Positions 41,401 through 53,400 of a stretch of 64,000 bases of DNA are shown here, one piece after another. Within the stretch, counting starts at the first letter, position 1. The number at the start of each line of letters is the position of its first letter. The notes under the pieces were generated by a model. That model searched no databases and had not been told where the DNA came from. It saw only the letters and a program-made list of their open reading frames with translations. The translations under genes were made by a program, and so were the position numbers. Source of the stretch: Cololabis saira (Eukaryota > Chordata > Actinopteri > Beloniformes > Belonidae); contig NC_084591.1 in the NCBI RefSeq assembly GCF_033807715.1, positions 48,443,915-48,507,914 on the forward strand, given 5' to 3'.

Positions 41401-44400
41401 TATGAATCATTTTCCATTGAATTGTCTTTCAGAGTTTAAAGCCATCAGCCCATCTATTCACTCAGCTGAGTAAAGTTCTTAAGCTCAGCAAGGTCCAAGA
41501 AGTAAGTCACTTCTGCACTAGGATTCATTAAATGACATGTTTGATACAGAAAAGCCTGTTTAAATGTATCCATTGATTGATTTCTTAGGTAATATTTGGA
41601 CTCGCTTTGCTCAACTCCAGCAACACAGACCTCCGTGGTTTTGGTAAGTTTTCCATTACACCACACATGCTTAAACCCTTTGGTAAACATGATTAGATTG
41701 CATTTCCTGTTTTTTGTGGTTTTTGTGAAGAGTACCAAGTTGTTGGGACATTTTTTGTAATCTATTCTTCCTTGTGACACAATGTTATCGGCACTTGTGA
41801 AATGGTAAATGGGCCTGAATTTATTTATATAGGACTTTTCAAGACTTATGGTTTTAAATATACTTTATATTACAATCCATACTTACCCACTAAAACACAT
41901 TCATGCAAAACCAATTAGTCTATGATCTCTTTGTTTGTAGTTCACTCGTATACAAATTTGTGGGGGAGTGAAATCATGTATGCACGTGAACATGGTTTTA
42001 ATCCAAAAAATGGCTCACTGTTCAGGAGTGAGTAGATATTTCAAAGCCCGTGAGTGTGAGATGTCATCGTATCTTAGCTTGTTGTTACTCACTGCTCCAT
42101 GAACAGCACGGGTGATAAATGAAATGTGATAAGTTGAAATACAGGGAAAAGACAAGTACAATGATTTGATAAGTTGAAATACAGGGAAAAGACAAGTACA
42201 ATGATTTGATAAGTTGAAATACAGGGAAAAGACAAGTACAATGAATTGCTTTCTGTTCTTGGTTTGGTGTGAAAATGTACAAGGAAAAGCCTATTTAAGA
42301 AACTGGTTGCTTACAGTTCAAACAGGATACCCTGGTCAAACATGAAATATGTTTGAACAGATACCATCATTAAAAAATGGCAGTCTCTTTGAGCATTTCC
42401 AAAGCAGGAAACTACCATTCAGTCTTTAGCAGTGGCTAAAATCACGGCAGGGACTGGACTTTCTAACGGTCTGATTGGCGGGCGGCCGCTCCGGCTACTC
42501 AGCCACGGCCCCTTTTCCACAGACTTGATTTATTTTCCACATGTGGAATATCTTTCCGTCCATGCTGATCTATAGGAATACATACTTCTTTTTGAGAGGC
42601 TTAGTTGTCTTTGTGTCTTTACAAATGAGTAAAACTGTCTTTCTTTTGATTTTAACTTTTTTTTAAATATCCTAATTCAGTTGGCAGCTATTTGCCTAAA
42701 TTAAGGTGTGGGCAAATGAACATGCTAGAATTGTTGGATTTACCACAAATTTGACCAGCGAGGAAGGCATGGTAAATGTTACATTGACTACTAGAAATCA
42801 TCACCTTGTATTGGCAACAGATGAAGAGCTGCAGGAATGAGCGTAGAATCAAGAAAAAGAAAAAAACATGGTCCATAACCATTTTGATACACTGTCAGAC
42901 GCACTTAAAGCAGAAACTACAATTACACCTATTTCTTATGAAGATATATTAAGATCTGTCTACAGTAAAGTTTAATTTCCTGGTTTTGTGCTTATACAGG
43001 ACTGTCTCAGAAAATTAAATATTGTGATAAAGTTCTTTATTTTCTGTAATGCGATTTAAAAAAACAAATGTCATACATTCTGGATTCATTACAAATCAAC
43101 TGAAATATTGCAAGCCTTTTATTATTTTAATATTGCTGATTATGGTTTACAGTTTAAGATTCCCAGAATATTCAAATTTTTTGAGATAGGATATTTGAGT
43201 TTTCTTAAGCTGTAAGCCATGATCAGCAATATTAAAATAATAATAGGCTTGCAATATTTCAGTTGATTTGTAATGAATCCAGAATGTATGACATTCTTGT
43301 TTTTGTAATTGCGTTACAGAAAATCACAATATTCAAATTTTCTGAGACAGTCCTGCATTAGGAAAAGTATTTTTTTTTTTAAAAAGGAAAAAAAATCCAC
43401 AAAGCTTGTCTTGTCTGTTTCAGCGGCGCAGTTCATCAAGCAGAAGCTTCCAGACCTGTTGAGATCCTACGTTGACGCAGATCTCGGGGGAAACCAGGAA
43501 GGTGGCTTCCAAGACATCGCTATAGAGGTTCTGCACCTGCTGCTCTCCCATCTGCTGTTCGGCCAGAAGGGAGCCAGCGGGGTCGGGCAGGAGCAGATTG
43601 ACGCCTTCCTCAAAACACTTTGCCGAGGTATGAAGGGTCTTTATTTACTTAATTTATTTTTTTCCTCCTGGATTCTGCATATAAAGTTGCTACTCTAAGG
43701 CTGCTTTCACACCTGTGGCCCGTTGGTTTTGTTCCGATTCAGGGTCTAATGGCCCTTTTCCACTAGCACCTACTCAGCGCTTCTACCCGCCACGGCCCCG
43801 TCTTCCGCTTTTCCGCTACGGGCCGAGGCGGATGGAGCCGTGCCAAGCAGATACTTTTTCTGTATCTTTTCTGCCGAGGTTCTAACCGGGCTGAGCCGGC
43901 ACTATATCTGACGTCACCACCCTCCACGCGACTGATTGGTCGGGGGGCCGGCAGACGTTTGAATCAGGAAGCGGGAGTCAGCGCGAGAACGACTCGCAAC
44001 TCGCAGCGATTTTATTATACAGCGCAAACGTCTGTTTGGTGATCCAACTCTGAGGTGCAGATGTTCATAAACCTGGTGGCTGAGGAGAGAATTAAAAAAG
44101 TGATGTAGACGGGTGATAAGGAACCACCAGATCCACCAGGAGCTCTGTTTTACTCTCAGCCGCTCGCGGCTCCAGCTGATTTCTCATCAGCGCCGACACA
44201 AACAAAGGTGTTGCGCAATCGAGTACGTCACAGCAGCTTCACCCCAACCTGCACACTTCTCATCTGAAAAACAAACGAGGACAAAGCGGGTGGAGCCGGG
44301 ATGGTGTATGACGAGCCGTGCCGAGGCGAGTCGGGCTGAGTAGGTGCTAGTGGAAAAGCGCCATAAATCGATAGTTGTTTCGTTTTTTGTTTGTGGCGTT

Positions 44401-47400
44401 TGTTCACAAGGCAACCGTCTGTAGCGGTTCAAAGCTGTTAACTAATGCCATGAGAACCAACTGTTCTCTCATTGGTCAGAAATGAACGCGGAAGGAGTTT
44501 CTTCTTCCGTACCCCGGGAAAAACAACAACAACAACAACAATGGTTATAGCCCCTTTCACAGAGAGGGTGCAGACGCCGCCGGCCATCCCATTCATGTAT
44601 ATGTGCTACCGGCGCAACAGCGGACGGCTCTGCCGCCGAGCTCGGCGGCGCCTGCCGCGGCGTTTGCACCGCGCCTGCCTGCCCGAATTGAACATTGTTT
44701 AATTTCACCGTGCCGCGCTGGGACGACATCTCGACACGTCCAATAGAGAGAAGAGAGAAAGTTGTGTCCAATGGGAGAGAAGGTGGTGGAGGCTGCACCG
44801 ACTCCTTTCCTTGCGCCGCGGTAGCACATACACATGAATGGAGTTGTGTGGGTTGCTGTGTGGATTCTGTTCTCACTCCAAACGAACCGCTCCAGGTCTG
44901 GAATGGCTCGCTTGTTTTTCTGCCGCATCCGAGCTCGATTGCTGTGTTCACATGTACCAAACGAACCGATCTTTAGGGGGAAACGCTCCCTGTTTTGGAA
45001 CTGCTCCAAACGGGACAGGTGTGAAAGCACCTTAAGATTAAATAGAAAGGACAAATCATGTTGCGTTTGTTTCTTGTTGCTTTGTCTGATGTTTCTGTGG
45101 TGTTTCAGATTTCCCCCAGGAGCGCTGCCCTGTGGTGCTCGCACCACTGCTGTACCCTGAAAAACGGGACATTCTTATGGACAGGATCCTACCAGACTCG
45201 GGGGAGTTAGCCAAGACCATCATGGAGAGTTCTCTTGCAGACTTCATTCAGGAAGTTGGTTACGGCTTTTGTGCCAGGTAAATTGATGTTAACAGCCTAC
45301 TGATCCCAGTCATGTATTTTTATTTTTTAGTGCAGCCATGTCTACAATAATTTCTTGCATTTCAGTGAATCACAATCATTTGTTAGGCATCATGTAATAC
45401 CTGCTACCAAGGTGGTACTCCTTACATAGTGAATTACTGAATTCTATGTCTGAACAGAAATGTCGATTCAGATGCATCTACTAATGATAAACATGTATAA
45501 TGATGTGCTGGGCCTGTTTTTGTGTGTGTGTCCAGTCTGGACGAATGCAGAAACATAATCCTCCAGTATGGGGTGAGGGAGGTGACAGCCAGCCAGGTGG
45601 CCAGGGTCCTGGGCATGATGGCTCGCACTCACTCTGGCCTCACCGACGGGATCCCACTCCAGGTACGGCAAATATGGGATTTAGTCCGTGGGCCAGAGCC
45701 AGCACCACTCAAGGTGACCAAACTTACTTATGATTTTTGAAAAGATCCATGTCTGTAGATGATATTCTGGTATGATAACCTTCCTGAGTGGCAGCTGGAT
45801 CAGAGTTATCATCTCATGAAGTTACACACCCCCTTCAGAAAACTACATTTTAGATGCTGCTGCATATCCTGGTTTAGACTCGTGTACAGGAAATCTGTCA
45901 ATGTTTCATTATATTGTCTTTGGTATCATTTTTAGCTTTCATTCAAGCTAAGATGTGAATCTTTCTGACCAACATAGAGGTCACTGCAGCTCTTTAAACT
46001 ATAAACAACACACATTTTAACACCATTTTCGCCTAAATGATATACTATCTTTTATCCCTGTTCCATCTAGGAACAACAGATACACGAAATACAAAATACA
46101 CAGGACCATAAGGATTCAGGAAATGTATAATATACCACTACTATATCATTGTTACAGGTCATTGTGAGCCTTAAACTAGAAGAGCATCATTAGGCTCCTA
46201 TGAAACTATAACAGCCACTAATGTCACAAACTGGTCTTTATCTGCAAATACACGACATAAAGGACATAACAATGAGATAAAGAACCAGCTTAGTTTTAGA
46301 AACATTAGAGACACAAAATACAAAAAAAAAAAAAATACAGAAACTGGAATACTCACAGGACCATAAGGATTCAGGAAATGTATAATACACCCAATTTAGA
46401 ATCATCAATGAACCTGAAGGGGGTTTTAACTTCATGAGCTGATAACTCTGATCCAGCTGCCACTCAGGAAGGTTTTCATACCAGAATATCATCTACAGAC
46501 ATGGATCTTTTCAAAAATTAAGTAAGTTTGGTCACCTTGAGTGGTGCTGATATCTGGTCTGGAACACGGACTAATTAGAATGATCTCCAAATACACATTG
46601 GTAACTGGAATTTAATTTATATGGCATGGATCAAATTATTACAAATCCAAAAAGTGAAGACATTAAGGGATGAAACCAGGCACTGATACTAGGGATTTCA
46701 TTCTAATCAAGTCATAAAACCGTACTGATTGATTTAAACTGACAGGTTTTCTGTAACTCAGTCACTTCTTTGAGTTGCATGGTGCTAAATGAGAGGAAAC
46801 AGCTTTTTGCTAGTAATAGCTCAGTACTTTGAATGTTTAAAATATGCTTTATGATGCTTTGAGCACAATCCTGGGCTCTTCTGTCGGGTCATAGATTTTA
46901 AGTGTCACTGTCGTCTCCCCTGTAGTCCATCTCCGCTCCAGGAAGTGGAATCTGGAGCGATGGGAAGGATAAGAATGACGGTTCACAGGCACATACGTGG
47001 AATGTTGAAGTACTCATCGACATCGTCAAAGAAGTGGTAAGTAAATTGTTGGCTCAATTGAATAGTTTAATATTTGCTAGGGGGTCATGCTCTGTCTCTG
47101 AAAGACACGGAGGCAATTTGTATTGTAATAGACACTGTGTGTGTGGATTTAAAAAGGCTTATTTATCTATTAAAAGGATGAATTGCATCAGCTATTGCAA
47201 ATGTTTTTTCCTTGCTGCCACATTTTTAATCAAAATTATAATACTTACAATCCTTAATGTAAGTATTAGTGAGTAAAATAGTAAAAATGTGTGTATGATG
47301 AGTCTTTGTTTTTGTCACTATATTAGAATCCCAACCTGAACTTCAAAGAGGTGACGTATGAACTGGACCACCCAGGGTTTCTGATCCGGGACAGTAAAGG

Positions 47401-50400
47401 GCTGCACATCGTGGTGTATGGAATCCAGAGAGGGCTGGGCATGGAGGTCTTCCCCGTCGACCTCATCTACCGACCATGGAAACACGCCGAGGGACAGGTA
47501 ACTGGAGAGTTTCTGCAGTGTTGGGGGGGATTTAGATATAGATTCTCATTTCTTAAAAGGAGCCTCATGCTCCTTTTTAAAGGAGACCTATTATGGCTTT
47601 TAATGTATATTTTAAACAGGCCTTGAATGTCTTAAAAACAATCTAAAGCTTGTTTATTCTACATAAAACAGAAATTCAACCTCTGGGCCATGTTTCTATT
47701 TTTACCGCTTCTACCCTCATTATCTGTGCTGGATTCTGAGGGGGCGGGGCTATGATAATGAGGCTCTGTGCTGATTGGCTGCCTGAAGGACGTGTAGCAG
47801 GGGAGGGAACAAAGCCTCTCCGGGCATGCGATCGAACTTCAGTGACAAAATGAATTCCATTGCTTTATTTTTTTTGTATTGGACTGTTCTAACTGGCCGT
47901 GAGTTTAACGGTTTCAGTGTGGACAGAGAGAGTTTAACGGTTTCAGTGTGGACAGAGAGAGTTTAACGGTTTCAGTGTGGACAGAGAGAGTTTAACGGTT
48001 TCAGTGTGGACAGAGAGAGTTTAACGGTTTCAGTGTGGACAGAGAGAGTTTAACGGTTTCAGTGTGGACAGAGAGAGTTTAACGGTTTCAGTGTGGACAG
48101 AGAGAGTTTAACGGTTTCAGTGTGGACAGAGAGAGTTTAAGGGTTTCAGTGTGGACAGAGAGAGTTTAACGGTTTCAGTGTGGACAGAGAGCGTCCGATG
48201 TCACGCAGCTCGACGCGGTAGTCGGACGCCCGCATCCAGTTACACGGTGTAAACAGATCTTAAAGCCTGAATTATGGTTCTGCGTTAAATCGACGCGTAC
48301 CCTACGCCGTAGGCTCTGCGTTGGTGTAACGAGGAACCATAAATCAGCCTTTAGTTCCCTGAAGAGGGAACGGGTCACCTCGTCTTCACACTAATTCACA
48401 CAGGAAGATTTAATTGAATTCTAAACAGTTACACCATAGTTATTTACTCCGATTCCTTATCATTTCATTTATGTTACAAGACAAATGAATCATGTTAACT
48501 GTAAAGAAATCACTGAATTTTCACAAATGGCAACTTTATTGTTAAAAAAATGAAAAAACATAAGTTGTATATAAATAACATTTATGGACTATTGCTGGCT
48601 CAAGGAACGACCGTGCGTCTTCTGAAGGTGTCGTTGAACAGCTCCAGGTGCTTGGAAGATCTGAAACCATAAACGGAAGAAAAATGTATTACGGTACTAA
48701 TAGAGCTCCGTAACACCGGAGCTAAGCTAAATACTTAGCCCATGCAAAGATCATACTTGGAGACAAATATAAATAACATAAAAAATTAACGTCACTTACC
48801 GCTGACTCGTGTGCAGTTGCCGGGTCCGTGCTGATGCGTTTTATGAGGGTAAATGTCGATGCAAAACCTAATTTTTACTGTCCCTCGCTGTGGAAACAGC
48901 CACTGCTTCTGAACAATGGCTGACGCTCCAGCCCGGTGGAGTTAGGCCCCGTTTACACGGAGCAAAAACGGAGGCGTTTTCATGTGTTTTGGCCGTTCGT
49001 TTACACCAAAAGGAAGCTCAAAGCCCCCAAAAACGACCATTTCTGAAAACTCCGGCCAAAGTGGAGATTTTCAAAACCTTTTTCACGTTTGCGTCTAAAC
49101 AGAGAAAAAGGAGGAAAACAGAGATTTACGTCACATTATGAGACAGAAACGTCACGAGCTTCATGTGTGCGACCTGTGTTTACAATTTGTTTGGCCACCG
49201 TCAATATTTTCTTTTATTTTACCTGTTTTAAATTCTAAAGTCACACTTAAAAGTAACTCCACTTCTCTCAATCCAAACGAAAGACTCTCGTTCCGTCTTG
49301 GAAGTAAAGCCTGAATTATGGTCCCGCGTTAAATCGACGCAGAGCCTACGGCGTAGGGTACGCGGCGATGTACGGTGTGCGTCGCCGCGTACCCTACGCC
49401 GTAGGCTCTGCGTTGGTGTAACGCGGAACCATAAATCAGCCTTAACTGGAAGTTACACGTGTCATTTGTTGATGTTTTTTTCCAGGATTCTGATTGGCTG
49501 GCATGACGTTAACAGCGTTTTCATGCGGGTCCGTGTAAACGAGGATAGTTTTGAAAACGTAGAGGGGAAAATATCCGTTTTTGTAAATACCCGGCTACGT
49601 GTAAACGTGGCCTTAGTTGTTGTTGTTATACCCGGTGGAGTTAGTTGTGGGTGTGGTTTCAGCAGCGGAGACCGAGGCGTGGTTTGCATTTTGCTCACGT
49701 AACGAAAATGCACAAATCTGAACGGCTCGTAGAAGTCACATGACACTGGAAGGATCCTCCGGGTGGCTGTACAGACCCCGCAGAATTGAGTTGCTTTCCT
49801 CCTCCTCTGAGTTGGCAGGCTGAGGGGAGACCACTTTATATATGTTAAAACAAGAGAAAAGCTGTTTTTCATAATAGGTCTCCTTTAAATTATTGAACTT
49901 TGTTTTTCAGCTGTCATTCATCCAGCACTCTCTGATGAACCCGGAGGTGTTCTGCTTTGCTGATTACCCATGTCACACTGTGGCCATAGACATCCTGAAG
50001 GCCCCACCGGAGGACGACAACAGGGAGATCGCCACATGGTACGAAGCATGGAGTTTGCTTGCTCTGTAAAACTGCTTTTTCTCAAGGGGTCTCTGGTCTT
50101 AACCATAGAGGCATCAATTTATTTAATATACTAGAGCAGGAGTCTGCAACCCAAAATGTAAAAAGAGCCATATTGGACCAAAAACACAAATAACAAATAT
50201 GTCTGAAGCCGCAAAAAATGAAAAGTCTTGTATAAGCCTTAGAATGAAGACAACACATGCTGCATGTTTCTATATTAGTTAGAACTCGGGGAAGATTTTT
50301 TTTTTTCATTATGCACTTCGAGAAAAAGGTCGAAATGTCGAGAAAAAAGTTGAAATGTCAAGAAAAAAGTCAAAATTTCCAGAAAAAAATTTAAATGTCA

Positions 50401-53400
50401 AGATTAATGTTGAAGTACAATCTTGAGAAAAAAGTCGAAATGTCAAGAAAAAAGTCAAAATTTCGAGGAAATAGTCAAAATTTTGTGAAAAGTTCAAATG
50501 TCGAGATTAGAAAGGAAAAAGGAATAAAGAAGAAAAAATGTCAAACCTTTTTAGAAAAGGCTCCAGGAGCCACTAGGGCGGCACTAAAGAGCCGCGGGTT
50601 GCCGACCCCCCCGTACTAGAGTATAGATTTACTCTTTAAAAATGTATTTCTTAAAATTTAGAATGAAATCTTGCTGATGCACTTTTTGTTTCATGAAATC
50701 TCTTCCTCTTGACAGGAAAAGTCTGGACCTGGTGGAAAGTCTTCTCAGACTGTCTGAGGTCGGGCAGTACGAGCAGGTGAAGCAGCTTTTCAGCTTCCCC
50801 ATCAAGCACTGCCCCGACATGCTGGTGCTGGCACTACTGCAGATCTCCACCTCGTGGCACACGCTGCGGCACGAGCTTATCTCCACCCTAATGCCAATCT
50901 TTCTGGGCAACCACCCCAACTCCGCCATTATTCTGCACTATGCCTGGCATGGACAGGTTAGTGTGTTTTTAAATTTTTATGGCAGGGGTGTCAAACTCAT
51001 TTTGCTTGGCGGGCCGGATTTTACCAAATTTTTTTCTCGCGGGCCGCACACTCAAAATAACAAACGGTGCGAAATCTTTTTTTTCTAATTCTTTTTTTTT
51101 TTTTTTTACTATTGTTATCTAATCCAATATCAGTTTAGTTAATTTTAAAAGAAATATGCACTTTGTTTACACTCTAATTATGTAAAATATATTTCTTCAG
51201 GATCCTTTCTTGAAATTTCTCTGGGTTTTTTTTCTCCAAATTATGTAAGATACTTTTAATATCATTTTTAATATCATTTATTGATTATTATCATTTATAT
51301 TTATTCATTTATAAGATAAACAGAAACAAGTATGTTTTTTTTATTTCGCTTTTTTATAGGAAATTGAATTAAAAGCAAAATCTTTCTTATTACATCCGAG
51401 AGTGTTTCTTTGTGATTTAGAGATTTTTCCAGTACAATTAAGTGTATTTATTTTTAAAAATTGGCGCGGATATTTACGCCAGTGTGCCGAAAAAGTCAGC
51501 ACTTCTTTTTTAACTCTTTTATTTTGTCACTATCCTCGTATTCAAAACTGACATTCTCCGAATAAATATCTTCTATCATCTTTTTTAGCAGTGATATTTT
51601 TCCTGCTAAAAATATATATAATAGTAGTCAGTTAATAAAAATAAACGACCGTCTACAAAGAAATAAAATTGGCAAATGCATTCTAGAAAACTAAAAAAAT
51701 GTTGAAAACTGCTCTATTTGTGGAATAACGATGGATTTGTAGAAGAAATATATTATCGGATATGCTGCGATTCATGGCAATTATTTATGCCTCCCTTTTT
51801 AGTAAATTAACATTTCGTTTTTTTGTGTTGGAAACTTCTCTCGGGCCGCATGAAAATCTCTCTCGGGCCGCACATTTGACACCCCTGCCCTATGGTATTT
51901 CAATATAAAAACTCCTCCTTTATAAAAGGCTTATATTTTTGTTTTTTGTCCCCCCCCCCCCACCAGGGACAGTCTCCTTCCATCCGTCAGCTTATTATGC
52001 ATTCAATGGCTGAGTGGTACATGAGAGGGGAGCAGTACGACCAGGCCAAACTGTCTCGTATCCTGGACGTGGCCCAGGACCTGAAGGTTTGTTGGAAAAC
52101 TGCACACTGTACACCTGTTTCTGAATCCATCAATTAATTCTTTATGAATACAGTTGATTTATAAATGAATTATAAAAGCTAAAAACTAGTTAATTTTAAA
52201 CAAAGTCAGCTAAGTTTGTAGGAATAACTATAGTGAAATATGATTTTATATGAATAAACAGACAAGTATTAGTAGTAAATGGCAAAATCAAGTTACTGAA
52301 TCAGTTTTAATCTTAATTGTAGGTACAACTTTTATAGTGTCAAATTTGTTTTGTCTCTGCCAGTCTTTATCGATGCTGCTGAATGGTACTCCATTTGCCT
52401 TTGTTATTGACCTCGCTGCACTTGCCTCTCGCCGTGAATACCTCAAACTTGATAAATGGCTGACTGACAAAATCAGAGAGCACGGGGTAAGTCTCTAAAT
52501 TAAGGTTACGAGCTAGGATCAGTTACTAACGGATATTTTCTTGCTATGCCAATTTAATTAGAATCCTGTTGCTTTATGAAGAATAATAAAAGTGTATTTT
52601 TGTGCCAGGAACCGTTCATCCAGGCATGTGTCACATTCCTGAAGAGGCGCTGCCCATCCATTATGGGAGGTCTGGCCCCTGACAAGGACCAGCCCAAAAG
52701 TGCCCAGCTTCCCCCCGAGACTTTAGCCACCATGCTTGCCTGTTTGCAGTCCTGTGCTGGGTGAGAAACGTGAAAGTCCCGTCGTTAGTACTCTCCTGTA
52801 GGGATGGGCGATATTTTACCGTTCACGGAAGGAAGGAAGGAAGGAAGGAATATGAATCTGAAATAAATAAATAAATAAATATATGGGTCTGAAAGAAAGA
52901 AAGAAAGAAAGAAAGAAAGAGAGAAAGAAATATATGAGTCTGAAAGAAAGAAAGAAAGAAAGAAAGAAAGAAATATATGAGTCTGAAAGAAAGAAAGAAA
53001 TATGAGTCTGAAAGAAATATGAGTCTGAAACAAAGAAAGAAAGAAATATGAGTCTGAAACAAAGAAATATATGAGTCTGAAACAAAGAAAGAAAGAAATA
53101 TATGAGTCTGAAACAAAGAAATATATGAGTCTGAAACAAAGAAATATATGAGTCTGAAACAAAGAAAGAAAGAAATATATGAGTCTGAAACAAAGAAAGA
53201 AAGAAATATATGAGTCTGAAACAAAGAAAGAAAGAAATATGAGTCTGAAACAAAGAAAGAAAGAAAAACAAATATGAGTCTGAAACAAAGAAAGAAATAT
53301 ATGAGTCTGAAACAAAGAAAGAAATATATGAGTCTGAAACAAAGAAAGAAATGAGCCAAGAAAGAAAGAAATATATGAGCCTGAAAGAAATATAAATTCC

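Larger units (their letters stand above)
43699..45031. repeat. Composite MITE filling intron 7
   Basis: Ends GGCTGCTTTCACACCTG and CAGGTGTGAAAGCACC are inverted, with TAA and TTA flanks. It contains element C3 (43750-44363) and a G+C-rich block at 44545-44830 related to 58615-58880. Open frames in this interval are repeat artefacts. Confidence 0.7.
47581..49884. repeat. 2.3-kb MITE with TTAA target site filling intron 11
   Basis: Ends AGGAGACCTATTATG and CATAATAGGTCTCCT, flanked by TTAA at 47577-47580 and 49885-49888, as for piggyBac- or Kolobok-type insertion. The interior carries a 29-bp minisatellite and three further nested elements; no coding region. Confidence 0.85.

Noticed and set aside
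44469..45147. Several frames of 90-184 codons in intron 7
   Set aside because: They lie in a G+C-rich interspersed repeat duplicated at 58615-58880 with different frames open, so none is conserved.
47902..48191. Regular 29-bp repeats resembling a CRISPR array by unit length
   Set aside because: Units are directly head to tail with no spacers, inside a fish intron; it is a minisatellite.
52785..53359. Three overlapping minus-strand frames rich in FLCFRLIYF, resembling membrane proteins
   Set aside because: Generated by the ATATGAGTCTGAAA/GAAA compound repeat.
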